Positions 23,553 to 32,517 of a DNA stretch of 41,027 bases are shown in pieces. Origin of the DNA: an uncultured Mycoplasmatota bacterium (GTDB lineage: Bacteria; Bacillota_I; Bacilli_A; RF39; UBA660); contig CAMLWC010000010.1 of NCBI GenBank assembly GCA_946488855.1, positions 1 through 41,027 of the forward strand, given 5' to 3'. The notes under the pieces were generated by a model. That model had not been told where the DNA came from. It saw only the letters and a list, made by a program, of their open reading frames with translations, and did no database searches. The translations under genes were made by a program, and so were the position numbers. How positions within the stretch are numbered: the first letter of the stretch is position 1; each line of letters begins with the position of its first letter.

Positions 23553-24098
23553 ATGAATAAATATGTTAAAGTAATGTTTGGCAATAAAGGTGCTAATTAT
23601 GAATATAAAATAGGGAAAGTAAATATCGCAAATAATTGGAATCCAACTGCTAAAAGTGGAAAAGAATTTGGAGGATTTAATTATACTACCGAAGAATGCT
23701 TATTAAGATGGTTACATAGAGGAGATACTTTGTATGATGTTGAAGTACCAGAAGATGCAGAAAATATAAAATTAGAAGGTGCTACTACAATTTATAGATG
23801 TAATAAAATTATATTAACTAATCCTAGAAAAGTAACTGATGAAATGGCATTAGAATTTTATAAAAAATCTAAAATACCAGAAAAATCTTATTATAAAGCG
23901 CTTGGAGCAGTATCGTTAATGAATTATAAAAAAACTGCATTAGCTATTTTAAAAGATAAAGTTAACAAAGATAATATTGATTTAGTATTAGATGAATGGA
24001 ATGATTTTATGAAAAATGGCGGTGATGGAAATAGAATTGCTTCTAACGATACAGTAATTTACATTGAGAAAGAATTAAAGAATATTTCTGAAAATTAA
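23553..24098 (+). CDS. Conserved-looking protein of unknown function (181 residues)
   Basis: The product is soluble with no signal or membrane helix. The N-terminal part (1-95) is beta-rich and holds GGFNYTTEECLLRWLHRGDT and LYDVEVPEDAENIKLEGATT, followed by YRCNKIILTNPRKV. The rest is helical (KSYYKALGAVSLMNYKKTAL, then LDEWNDFMKNGGDGNR). I have the impression of similar uncharacterised proteins in Clostridia and Bacilli but cannot name a family. The His and Arg in the LHRGDT segment could be functional. An AAAGGA site in the end of the broken phosphatase gene precedes the ATG, so the two are co-transcribed. Confidence 0.75.
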   Translation: MNKYVKVMFGNKGANYEYKIGKVNIANNWNPTAKSGKEFGGFNYTTEECLLRWLHRGDTLYDVEVPEDAENIKLEGATTIYRCNKIILTNPRKVTDEMALEFYKKSKIPEKSYYKALGAVSLMNYKKTALAILKDKVNKDNIDLVLDEWNDFMKNGGDGNRIASNDTVIYIEKELKNISEN

Positions 24099-24202
24099 AA
24101 TAAATTTTGTAAAATATTGGAAAGATGCATATAAATGTGTTAAAATAAATGGTAAATATAAATGGAATAAATTTATTAGGTAAACAAATATTATAAATTA
24201 TA

Positions 24203-24211
24203 TGATATACT
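24203..24211 (+). promoter_or_regulatory. Extended -10 (TGATATACT) of the fic-like gene
   Basis: TGATATACT ends 28 bases before the ATG at 24240; GGGGTGA is the ribosome binding site. The 140-base gap before the gene holds no other gene that I can support. Confidence 0.55.
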
Positions 24212-24239
24212 ATTAATAGATGTTCGATGGGGTGAAAGT

Positions 24240-24899
24240 ATGAAAGATAAATATCATTTAACAAAAGAACAAAATTTATTTCTAGCAAAAAAAGTTTTAG
24301 TCTCTAATATATATAATAGTGCAAGGTTAGAAGGAATTAATACTACTTATCCTGATACAAAAACTATATTAGAAGGTGTTAATGTTCCGACATTAAAACT
24401 TGATGAAATAAATTGCATATTAAATTTAAGAGATGCTTGGAATTATGTACTAACTAATATTGATAGCGAAATTAATTTAGATTTTATTTGCAAAGTAAAT
24501 TCATATGTTTCTAGAAATGAATCTTTGGAATGGGGTGTCTTAAGAAATGGTAAAGTAGGTATCAATGGTGTTGATTATATACCTGATATTCCAATTAAAG
24601 AAGATGTTATTAATAATATAAACAAAATTTTACAAGAAGAAAATATTACAAAAAAAGCAATTGATCTAATGCTTTATTTAATGCGAAGTCAAATATTTTG
24701 GGATGGTAATAAAAGAACTAGTATGATAATTGCTAATAAAATATTGATTGAAAATGGTTGTGGTGTTATAACTGTTAAAGAAGAAAAAATTAATGAATTT
24801 AATATATTACTTACTGAATATTATAATACTAATAATAAAAATAAAATTGTTGAATTTTTATATGAAAAATGCATTTTTGGATTAGAAATAAATAATTAA
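24240..24899 (+). CDS. Fic/Doc-family protein with a degenerate active-site motif
   Basis: Fic enzymes transfer AMP or related groups using the motif HxFx(D/E)GN(G/K)R. The 219-residue product has the fold-typical pattern, and the core reads SQIFWDGNKRTSM. Phe153, Asp155, Gly156, Asn157, Lys158 and Arg159 are present, but the catalytic His position is Gln151. Near the N-terminus, SARLEG (27-32) matches the inhibitory helix motif (S/T)xxxE(G/N). So the regulatory motif is kept while the base is lost; AMPylation by the classical mechanism is unlikely. The Lys-Arg form resembles Doc-type motifs. No antitoxin gene lies beside it, and it sits alone between a promoter and a terminator. Confidence 0.85.
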   Translation: MKDKYHLTKEQNLFLAKKVLVSNIYNSARLEGINTTYPDTKTILEGVNVPTLKLDEINCILNLRDAWNYVLTNIDSEINLDFICKVNSYVSRNESLEWGVLRNGKVGINGVDYIPDIPIKEDVINNINKILQEENITKKAIDLMLYLMRSQIFWDGNKRTSMIIANKILIENGCGVITVKEEKINEFNILLTEYYNTNNKNKIVEFLYEKCIFGLEINN

Positions 24900-24925
24900 A
24901 CTTTTACTTTTTAAGTAGAAGTTTT
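24898..24925 (+). terminator. Terminator after the fic-like gene
   Basis: AAACTTTTACTT pairs with AAGTAGAAGTTT (with a G-T pair) around a short T loop, followed by Ts. Confidence 0.65.
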
Positions 24926-24932
24926 ATTTGTA

Positions 24933-24941
24933 TGTTATAAT
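24933..24941 (+). promoter_or_regulatory. Extended -10 (TGTTATAAT) of the addBA operon
   Basis: TGTTATAAT ends 18 bases before the addB ATG. The leader is essentially the AAAGGAGG ribosome binding site. Confidence 0.7.
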
Positions 24942-24959
24942 ATTTAAAGGAGGTAAGTT

Positions 24960-27260
24960 ATGAACATAAAAGATAATACTTTATTAATTATACCTAATGA
25001 AATAAAGGAAGAAATGATTTTAAAAATAACTAATGAAAATAGTTTATTGGATATTAAATATATTTCATTAGAAGAATTATATAAAAAATTTTTTAATTAT
25101 GATATTAAAGCAATCTATTATTTAATGAATAAATATAAATTTAAATATGAAGTAGCTAAGGTATATTTAGATAATATGTTTTATGTTAAAGATGATTTTG
25201 ATGATGATAAATTAAAATTATTATTAAAATTAAAAGAAGAAGTAAAAGACTATATTATTACTAGTAGAATAGACATTTATAAAAATAGAAATATTGTTGT
25301 TTATGGTTATAAGTTAAGTAAATTTGATTTAGAATTATTAAAAAAAATAAGTAATAATATTGAAGTTATAAAAGATGAACCAAAATATAAACATAGTAAA
25401 ATATATCAATTTAAAACATTAGAAAAAGAAGTTGAATTTGTTTTTAATAAAATAGTTGATTTATTAAAAAATAATATAAATATAAACAATATTAAATTAA
25501 TTGTTAGTAAAGATTATTATAATACTTTAAAGAGAATGAGTAATTTTTATAATATTCCAATTGAAACACCAAGTGATACTAAATTAAGTGATACTTTAGT
25601 TGGATCTTATTTTATTAAAAACTATAATCCAAATATAATAAATGAAATTAAAGATAAGTTTAATGATGTTGAATTAATTAATAAATTAATAGATATTGTT
25701 AATAAATATGTAGAGTTTGATTTTAATGAAGTGAAAGATTTAATTATTTATGAAGTTAAGAATTGTAAGATAAAAGATATTGAATTAAAAAATAGTATTA
25801 AGTTAATAACTTTTGATAGTTTAGTAAGTGATGATGATCACGTATTTATTTTAGGTTTTAACTATGGTGTTATACCAAATATATATAAAGATGAAGATTT
25901 TTTATCTGATAAAATAAAAGGAAAAATAGGCTTATTAACATCAAAAGAAAAAAATATTTATGAAAAAGAAAAAATAATTAACAAAATAAATAATATTAAA
26001 AATTTAACAATTTCTTACAAATTAAAAAATAATAATGAAGAATATACAATATCTAATTTGAATGATATTTTAAATTTAGAAATAATTGATAATAATATTG
26101 ATAGTTTTAAATCAGATATTTATAATAAAATAAAATTAACATCTTCTTTAGATAAATTAGTTAAATATAATATTAAAGAAAATAATTTATCTAAATTATT
26201 TAGTAATTATCAAGATATTCAATATATGAAATATGATAATAAATATACTAAAATTGATAAAAATGATTTTAATAAATTTATTAATAATAAAATATTATTA
26301 TCTTATTCAAGTTTAGATAACTATTTCAAATGTGGATTTAAATATTATTTAAATAATGTTTTAAGGATATCTCCTTATAAAGAAACTTATTATACAGTTT
26401 TAGGTAATTTATTTCATTATGTTTTATCCAATGCTTTTTTAGATGATTTTGATTTAGATAAATGTTATAATGAATTTTTAAATAAACAAACATATGAATT
26501 GAATAATATGGAGAATTTTTTTATAAAAAAAGCGAAAGATGAATTAATATTTATTATCGATACAATAAAAAAGCAATATAAAGATATTAACTTAAATAAT
26601 GCTTTTTATGAAAAAAAAGTATTTGTTGATAAGAGTACTAATGTTAAAGTAACATTTATGGGCATTGTTGATAAGTTATTATATAAAGAAGAAAATGATA
26701 AAACTATTGTATGCATTGTTGATTATAAAACAGGTAATACTGATATAAATCTTGACTATGCTAAATATGGTCTTAGTTTACAACTTCCTATTTATTTATA
26801 TTTGAGTAAAAATATGGATTTAAAAAATGTTGAAGTAGCCGGTTTTTATTTACAAAAAATATTAAATAATGAAATAAAAAAAGATAATAAGCATACTTAT
26901 TTAGAATTAAAAGAAGATAATTTAAAATTAGTAGGTTATACTAATGATAATTTAGATATTTTAGAAAAATTAGATAAAAATTATGAAAATAGTAATTTTA
27001 TAAAATCATTAAAAACAACATCTAAAGGTTTTAGTAGTTATTCTAAAATGATTAATAATGAAGAAATTAATAATTTAATTAATTTAGTTGATAGTAAAAT
27101 AACTGAAGCAAGAGATGAAATATTAAATACTAATTTTGTAATTAATCCTAAAAAAATAGATAATAAAAATATTGGATGTGAATATTGTGAATTTAGAGAT
27201 ATTTGCTTTAGAAAAGAAAATGATATTGTTATATTAGAAAGTGGTGATGAAAATGCCTAA
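24960..27260 (+). CDS. addB: AddB/RexB, nuclease subunit of the AddAB helicase-nuclease (short form)
   Basis: AddB with AddA resects DNA double-strand ends for recombination. At 766 residues this is far shorter than Bacillus AddB (about 1160). No Walker A motif is visible at the N-terminus, and much of the helicase-like part is reduced. The C-terminal nuclease is intact: DYKTGN (Asp588, Lys590), and four cysteines positioned as in the iron-sulfur staple, Cys458 in FKCGFKYYL, and Cys740, Cys743 and Cys749 in GCEYCEFRDICF. The start has a perfect AAAGGAGG site. The 3' end overlaps addA. It resembles the reduced RexB-like forms rather than a broken gene. Confidence 0.88.
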   Translation: MNIKDNTLLIIPNEIKEEMILKITNENSLLDIKYISLEELYKKFFNYDIKAIYYLMNKYKFKYEVAKVYLDNMFYVKDDFDDDKLKLLLKLKEEVKDYIITSRIDIYKNRNIVVYGYKLSKFDLELLKKISNNIEVIKDEPKYKHSKIYQFKTLEKEVEFVFNKIVDLLKNNININNIKLIVSKDYYNTLKRMSNFYNIPIETPSDTKLSDTLVGSYFIKNYNPNIINEIKDKFNDVELINKLIDIVNKYVEFDFNEVKDLIIYEVKNCKIKDIELKNSIKLITFDSLVSDDDHVFILGFNYGVIPNIYKDEDFLSDKIKGKIGLLTSKEKNIYEKEKIINKINNIKNLTISYKLKNNNEEYTISNLNDILNLEIIDNNIDSFKSDIYNKIKLTSSLDKLVKYNIKENNLSKLFSNYQDIQYMKYDNKYTKIDKNDFNKFINNKILLSYSSLDNYFKCGFKYYLNNVLRISPYKETYYTVLGNLFHYVLSNAFLDDFDLDKCYNEFLNKQTYELNNMENFFIKKAKDELIFIIDTIKKQYKDINLNNAFYEKKVFVDKSTNVKVTFMGIVDKLLYKEENDKTIVCIVDYKTGNTDINLDYAKYGLSLQLPIYLYLSKNMDLKNVEVAGFYLQKILNNEIKKDNKHTYLELKEDNLKLVGYTNDNLDILEKLDKNYENSNFIKSLKTTSKGFSSYSKMINNEEINNLINLVDSKITEARDEILNTNFVINPKKIDNKNIGCEYCEFRDICFRKENDIVILESGDENA

Positions 27261-30200
27261 ATGGACTAAAGAACAAAGTGAAGCCATAAATAAAGATAAT
27301 ACTAATATAATAGTAAGTGCGGGAGCTGGATCTGGTAAAACTGCGGTATTAAGTGAAAGAGTTATAACTAAATTAAAAAATGGTATTCATATCAATGAAT
27401 TGTTATTACTAACATTTACTAAAGCGGCTGCTAAAGAAATGAAAGAAAGAATAAGAAAAAAAATAAAAGAAAACAATTTATTAGAAGAATTAGATATGAT
27501 TGATGCATCTTATATTACAACATTTGATAGTTTTGCTTTATCAATAGTAAAAAAATATCACTACTTATTAAATGTATCAAAAAATGTTAATGTAATTGAA
27601 GAAGATATCCTTAAAATAAAAAGAAAAGAAATGTTAGATGAGATAATTGAAAATAAGTATTTGAAGGATGATAAATTTATCAAATTAATTAATGATTTTT
27701 GTGTTAAAGATGATAAAGATATTAGAAATCAAATTTTAACTATCAGTTCTAAATTAGATATGTTACCTAATAAAAAAGAATATCTAGAAAATTATAATTA
27801 TTTTAATGATGATACAATTAATAAAAATATTAATAATTATACTTTATTATTAAGAAAAAAAATTGATGGTATAGGTAATTTATTAAGTGAGTTAAGTTAT
27901 TATGTAGATTCTAGTTATATAGAAAAATTAGATTTAAATAATTTATTAAATAGTTTTGATTATCAATCTATTAAAGAAAATGCTTTAATTAAATTACCAA
28001 TGTTACCACGAAATAGTTTAGAAGATGCTAAAAAAGTAAAAGAAAAACTAAAGAAAAATTTAGATGAAATAAATGAATTATGTGTTTATGAAAATGTTGA
28101 AGAGATAAAAAATACAATATTAAAAACTAAAGATTATGTTGAAGTTATAATTTCAATAATTTTAGAATTAGAGGAAAAAGTACACAAATTTAAGTTTGAA
28201 AACGATGCTTACGAATTTACAGATATTGCTTTACTTGCTATAAAAATAGTAAAAGAAAACAAAAGTGTAAGAGAAGAAATAAAGAATTCATTTAAAGAAA
28301 TTATGATTGATGAATATCAAGATACCAATGATTTACAAGAAGAATTTATTAAATATATTGCTAATAATAATGTTTATATGGTAGGGGATATTAAACAATC
28401 TATTTATAGGTTTAGAAATGCTAATCCTAATATATTTAAAAATAAATATGATTCATATAGTAAAAATATTGGTGGTATTAAAATAGATTTAAATAAAAAC
28501 TTTAGATCAAGAAAAGAAGTATTAGATAATATTAATTTAATATTTAATATCATTATGAATGATTTTATAGGTGGAGCTGACTATCAAGTATCCCATCAAA
28601 TGGTATTTGGTAATGATACTTATATAAATGAAGGAAAAACTAATCAAGATTATAATTTAGATTTAATAGATTATGAAGAAGATAAAACATATACAAAAGA
28701 AGAAATAGAATGTTTTATTATTGCTAATGATATTAAAGAAAAGATAGAAAATAAATATCAAATATTTGATAAAGACAAAAATTTATTAAGAGATGTTAAA
28801 TATAGTGATTTTGTTATTTTATTAGATAGATCTTCTAATTTTGATTTGTTTAAAAAGATATTTGAATATCAAAAAATACCTTTAAATATTTTAAAAGACG
28901 AAAAGATGAATGATGATAATGATATTTTAGTTTTAAATAATTTAATTAAATATATTTTAAAAATATATAATAGAGAATATGACAATTACTTATTTATAAG
29001 TTTAATGCGCAGTTTTTTATATAATAAAAAAGATGATGCAATATTTAAATATTTTGTTAACAAAAATTTTAAAGAAAGTATTTTATATAATGATGCTTTA
29101 AAAATAACTAAATTAATCAATAATAATTCTATTAGTGATATCATTGATGAGATATTAAATGAATTTAAATTTTATGAAAAATTAATCACAATTGGTAATA
29201 TTGATTCTAGTATAATTAAAATAGATAAGATAAAAGATATGGCTAATAATTTAAGTAAATTAGGTTATGATATATTTGATTTTTCTCTTCATTTAGATAA
29301 AATGTTAAAAGAAAAATTAGATATAAAATATAAAGTAGAAAGTAATTTTGGAGATAATGTTAAAATAATGACTATCCATAATTCAAAAGGATTAGAATAT
29401 CATATTTGTTATTTTGCAAACCTTTATAAAGAATTTAATATTAAAGATTTAAATGAAAGATTTTTATATAATGATAAATATGGAATTGTGTCACCATACT
29501 TTGATAACGGTATTGGAGACACAATTTATAAAAAGTTAGTTAAAGAAGATTATCTACAAGAAGAGATATCAGAGAAGATTAGATTATTTTATGTAGCACT
29601 TACTAGAGCTAAAGAAAAAATGATTTTAGTGTTACCTAAAAAAGAAATAAAATATACTAAAGTAGATGATTCTGTTAAAGAAAAATATCGTAGTTTTGCT
29701 GATATAATCAATTCAATTAAAGATAAATTAGAACAATATACTAAAACAATTGATTTAAATGATTTAAATTTATCTAAAGATTATAACTTAATTAAAGTTG
29801 GTAATTATCAAGATAATATTGAAATAATTAATGATAAAATTGATATAGAAAATATTAATATAGAAAATGAAAAAATAGAAAATAGTAGTTTTTCTAAAAA
29901 GATGAATGACTTAATTACTAAAGAAATAAAAGACAATTTAAATTTTGGGTTAGAAGTACACGAAATATTAGAAAATATTGATTTCAAAGAAAAATATATT
30001 AATGATAATAAATTAATAAATGACAAAATAAATAAATTCTTAAATAGTGATTTATTAAAAAATATTGATAAAGCTAAAATATATAAAGAATATGAATTTA
30101 TTTATATTAAAGATGATATAAAATATCATGGTATTATTGATTTAATGTTAGAATATAATGATCATATTGATATAATTGATTATAAATTAAAAAATATTGA

Positions 30201-30324
30201 TGATAAAAAATATATTGAACAATTAACTGGTTATAAAAATTTTATTGAATATAAAACAAATAAAAAAGTTAATTTATATTTGTATTCAATAATTGATTCT
30301 AATATGTTAAAAATAACGCATTAA
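27253..30324 (+). CDS. addA: AddA/RexA, helicase-nuclease subunit of AddAB
   Basis: This UvrD-like helicase with a C-terminal nuclease works with AddB in double-strand break repair. The 1024-residue product begins PKWTKEQSEAI. It has Walker A AGAGSGKT (23-30), TFTKAAAKEM, Walker B DEYQDTN (353-359), VGDIKQSIYRFR, IMTIHNSKGLEYH and RLFYVALTRAKEKM. The nuclease part shows GLEVHEILE, GIIDLM and DYKLKN, so the motor and nuclease residues look intact. It is somewhat shorter than Bacillus AddA (about 1230). The ATG at 27253 follows GTGGTGA; ATG 27247 is an in-frame alternative. It overlaps addB by 8 bases. Confidence 0.93.
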   Translation: MPKWTKEQSEAINKDNTNIIVSAGAGSGKTAVLSERVITKLKNGIHINELLLLTFTKAAAKEMKERIRKKIKENNLLEELDMIDASYITTFDSFALSIVKKYHYLLNVSKNVNVIEEDILKIKRKEMLDEIIENKYLKDDKFIKLINDFCVKDDKDIRNQILTISSKLDMLPNKKEYLENYNYFNDDTINKNINNYTLLLRKKIDGIGNLLSELSYYVDSSYIEKLDLNNLLNSFDYQSIKENALIKLPMLPRNSLEDAKKVKEKLKKNLDEINELCVYENVEEIKNTILKTKDYVEVIISIILELEEKVHKFKFENDAYEFTDIALLAIKIVKENKSVREEIKNSFKEIMIDEYQDTNDLQEEFIKYIANNNVYMVGDIKQSIYRFRNANPNIFKNKYDSYSKNIGGIKIDLNKNFRSRKEVLDNINLIFNIIMNDFIGGADYQVSHQMVFGNDTYINEGKTNQDYNLDLIDYEEDKTYTKEEIECFIIANDIKEKIENKYQIFDKDKNLLRDVKYSDFVILLDRSSNFDLFKKIFEYQKIPLNILKDEKMNDDNDILVLNNLIKYILKIYNREYDNYLFISLMRSFLYNKKDDAIFKYFVNKNFKESILYNDALKITKLINNNSISDIIDEILNEFKFYEKLITIGNIDSSIIKIDKIKDMANNLSKLGYDIFDFSLHLDKMLKEKLDIKYKVESNFGDNVKIMTIHNSKGLEYHICYFANLYKEFNIKDLNERFLYNDKYGIVSPYFDNGIGDTIYKKLVKEDYLQEEISEKIRLFYVALTRAKEKMILVLPKKEIKYTKVDDSVKEKYRSFADIINSIKDKLEQYTKTIDLNDLNLSKDYNLIKVGNYQDNIEIINDKIDIENINIENEKIENSSFSKKMNDLITKEIKDNLNFGLEVHEILENIDFKEKYINDNKLINDKINKFLNSDLLKNIDKAKIYKEYEFIYIKDDIKYHGIIDLMLEYNDHIDIIDYKLKNIDDKKYIEQLTGYKNFIEYKTNKKVNLYLYSIIDSNMLKITH

Positions 30325-30338
30325 TTTGTGTTTTTTTT
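30315..30338 (+). terminator. Weak terminator after addA
   Basis: AACGCA and TGTGTT pair (with one G-T) around six bases and run into eight Ts. The left arm lies in the last addA codons. Confidence 0.5.
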
Positions 30339-30373
30339 ATATTTCGACAAAATCATTTACTTTTTAAAATAAA

Positions 30374-30385
30374 AATGATATCATT
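30374..30385. promoter_or_regulatory. 12-base palindrome upstream of the arginine operon
   Basis: AATGATATCATT is a perfect palindrome in the promoter region, just before a possible -10 (TACAAT 30394-30399) of the arginine operon. It is not a clear match to the ArgR box consensus. Confidence 0.35.
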
Positions 30386-30413
30386 ATATTAGATACAATA
30401 TAGGGGAGGGATA

Positions 30414-31130
30414 ATGTTAAAGAAAGTATTGGTAGTAATTACACTTTGTTTATTAGTAGGTTGTGGTAAAAACGATAACGAATTAGTTTTAATTACCGAA
30501 GCAGGATTTGCGCCTTACGAATTTTATGAAAATGGTGAAATTGTTGGGGTGGATATTGAAATAGGTAAAGAAATAGCTAAAGAATTAGGCAAAGAATTAG
30601 TTGTTAAAGATATTGCTTTTGATTTTATTATTAATGAAATAAAATCAGGTAAAGGTGATATTGGAGCAGCAGGAATGAGTATTAATGAAGAAAGAAAAGA
30701 ACAAGTTGATTTTTCTATTGAATATGTTGTATCAAATCAAGTTGTTGTTGTTAAAAATGATAGTAATATTAAATCTATTGATGATATTAAAGACAAAACT
30801 ATATCTGTTCAATTAGGTACTACTGCTGATTTGTATTTACACGAAAATTATAAAGATGCAAAAATAATAACACAAAAGAAATATTTAGCAGCCGCTGAAG
30901 ATGTTAAAAGTGGTAAATCAGATTGTATCGTAATGGATGAATTACCTGCTAAAGAATTAGTAAAAGAAAATAAAGATTTAAAAATATTAGATGGAATTTT
31001 ATTTACTGATAAATATGGTATGGTAGTTAAAAAAGGAAATAAAGAACTTTTAGATGTAGTTAATAAAGTATTACAAAGATTAATCGATGAAAATAAGATA
31101 GAAGAATATATTATTAAGTATTCAGAATGA
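30414..31130 (+). CDS. Amino acid ABC transporter substrate-binding lipoprotein (family 3 type)
   Basis: The 238-residue product has a lipoprotein signal, TLCLLVGC with lipid-modified Cys17. The family 3 periplasmic-binding fold shows APYEFYENGEIVGVDIEIGK, DFIINEIKSGKGDIGAAGMS, and the hinge segment VQLGTTADLYL. It would capture a polar or basic amino acid outside the membrane. The downstream arginine deiminase genes make arginine the likely ligand, by inference. GGGGAGGG is a strong ribosome site. The stop TGA overlaps the start of the permease gene (ATGA). First gene of the seven-gene arginine operon. Confidence 0.92.
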   Translation: MLKKVLVVITLCLLVGCGKNDNELVLITEAGFAPYEFYENGEIVGVDIEIGKEIAKELGKELVVKDIAFDFIINEIKSGKGDIGAAGMSINEERKEQVDFSIEYVVSNQVVVVKNDSNIKSIDDIKDKTISVQLGTTADLYLHENYKDAKIITQKKYLAAAEDVKSGKSDCIVMDELPAKELVKENKDLKILDGILFTDKYGMVVKKGNKELLDVVNKVLQRLIDENKIEEYIIKYSE

Positions 31131-31825
31131 ATTTTTTTAATAATATAGGTGATTCTTTTTATAAAAGTTTTATTTATGATGATAGATATTTATATTTTTT
31201 AGAAGGTATTAAAAATACTTTAATTATTGCTTTTTTTGCAGTTTTAATTGGAATATTTTTAGGTATGATTATATCTTTAATAAAAGATTATAATAAAGAA
31301 AAAAATAAATTAAAAATACTTACTAAAATATGTGATTTTTATGTTTATGTCATAAGAGGAACACCTGTTTTATTACAATTAATGATTTTGTATTATGTTG
31401 TTTTTAAAACTGTTGATATTCCAATTGTATTAGTAGGAGTTTTAACTTTTGGGTTAAACTCCGCCGCTTATGTTTCAGAAATAATAAGGTCAGGAATTTT
31501 ATCAATTGGAAATGGACAGAAGGAAGCAGCAAAAACATTAGGTTTATCTTATTTTCAAACAATGCGATATGTTATTTTCCCACAAGTATTACAAAATATG
31601 CTACCAGCTTTAGGTAATGAATTTATAACACTTTTAAAAGATACTTCAGTAGCCGGATATATTGGAATAGTTGAGTTATTGAAAGCTTCTGATATAGTAT
31701 CAAGTAGAACATATGATTACTTTTTTCCTTTAATAGTATCAGCTTTAATTTATTTATTCTTCACATTCTTATTAGTTAGATTTATGAGAATGTTAGAAAG
31801 GAAATTAAATCATGTACGAAGTTAA
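31127..31825 (+). CDS. Amino acid ABC transporter permease (HisM/GlnP type)
   Basis: The 232-residue product has about five membrane helices and the family signatures RGTPVLLQL in an early loop and the coupling EAA motif GQKEAAKTLGLSYFQTMRYV (about residues 124-143), followed by FPQVLQNMLPALGNEFI. It would form the homodimeric channel for the neighbouring binding protein and ATPase. It overlaps the binding-protein gene by four bases and the ATPase gene by 14, so the importer genes are tightly coupled. Confidence 0.93.
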   Translation: MNFFNNIGDSFYKSFIYDDRYLYFLEGIKNTLIIAFFAVLIGIFLGMIISLIKDYNKEKNKLKILTKICDFYVYVIRGTPVLLQLMILYYVVFKTVDIPIVLVGVLTFGLNSAAYVSEIIRSGILSIGNGQKEAAKTLGLSYFQTMRYVIFPQVLQNMLPALGNEFITLLKDTSVAGYIGIVELLKASDIVSSRTYDYFFPLIVSALIYLFFTFLLVRFMRMLERKLNHVRS

Positions 31826-32513
31826 AAAATTAGTAAAAAAATTTGATAAAGTAAAAGTTTTAAAAGAAATTGATTTAGATATTAAAGAAGGAGAAAAAAT
31901 AGTTATTATAGGTCCATCTGGAAGTGGCAAAAGTACATTACTTAGATGTTTAGGTAGATTAGAAATTCCTACTAGTGGTAAGATATATTTTAACAACAAA
32001 GATATTACAAAAATAAATAATACTCATGAGATTGGTATGGTATTTCAATCATTTAATTTATTTGAAAATTTAACAGTTTTAGAAAATATTACTTTAGCTC
32101 CTATTAAAACTAAATTGTTAAGTAAACAAGAAGCTATTAAAAAAGCTAGGGAATATTTAAAACAAATTAAATTAGAAGATAAAGAAAATAATTATCCAGC
32201 TGATTTATCAGGTGGTCAAAAACAAAGGGTAGCCATTATAAGAGCGTTAATGACTAATCCTAAAGTAATTTTATTTGATGAACCAACTTCAGCTTTGGAT
32301 AGAGAAATGATTGAGGAAGTACTTAATTTGATGGAAGATGTTGCTAAAGAAGGAATGACAATGATTGTTGTAACACATGAATTAAATTTTGCTTCTAATT
32401 TTGCAACTAAAATAATTTTTATGGATGAAGGTAAAATTTTAGAAAGTGGTAGTCCTAAAGAATTATTTAATAATCCAAAAACAGAAAGATTAAAAGAATT
32501 TTTGAAAGGGTGA
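31812..32513 (+). CDS. Amino acid ABC transporter ATP-binding protein (GlnQ/HisP type)
   Basis: The 233-residue ATPase has Walker A GPSGSGKST (about residues 34-42), Q-loop VFQSFNLF, signature LSGGQKQR, Walker B VILFDEPTSALD and the switch His in VVTHELNF, all intact. It energises the upstream permease for uptake of a polar or basic amino acid. An AAAGG site inside the permease end precedes its ATG. Four bases separate it from the arginine deiminase start, so the importer and the deiminase pathway share one transcript. Confidence 0.95.
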   Translation: MYEVKKLVKKFDKVKVLKEIDLDIKEGEKIVIIGPSGSGKSTLLRCLGRLEIPTSGKIYFNNKDITKINNTHEIGMVFQSFNLFENLTVLENITLAPIKTKLLSKQEAIKKAREYLKQIKLEDKENNYPADLSGGQKQRVAIIRALMTNPKVILFDEPTSALDREMIEEVLNLMEDVAKEGMTMIVVTHELNFASNFATKIIFMDEGKILESGSPKELFNNPKTERLKEFLKG

Positions 32514-32517
32514 AATA

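Noticed and set aside
24081-24183. A coding-like stretch (KYWKDAYKCVKINGKYKWNK) after the unknown gene, in another frame
   Set aside because: It has no start codon or ribosome site and is only about 30 residues. It may be a gene remnant or a frameshifted tail, but the evidence is too thin to list.
24043-24288. 81-residue minus-strand frame across the gap before the fic-like gene
   Set aside because: It overlaps two real genes, has an implausible hydrophobic composition typical of antisense AT-rich DNA, and lacks a supporting ribosome site and context.
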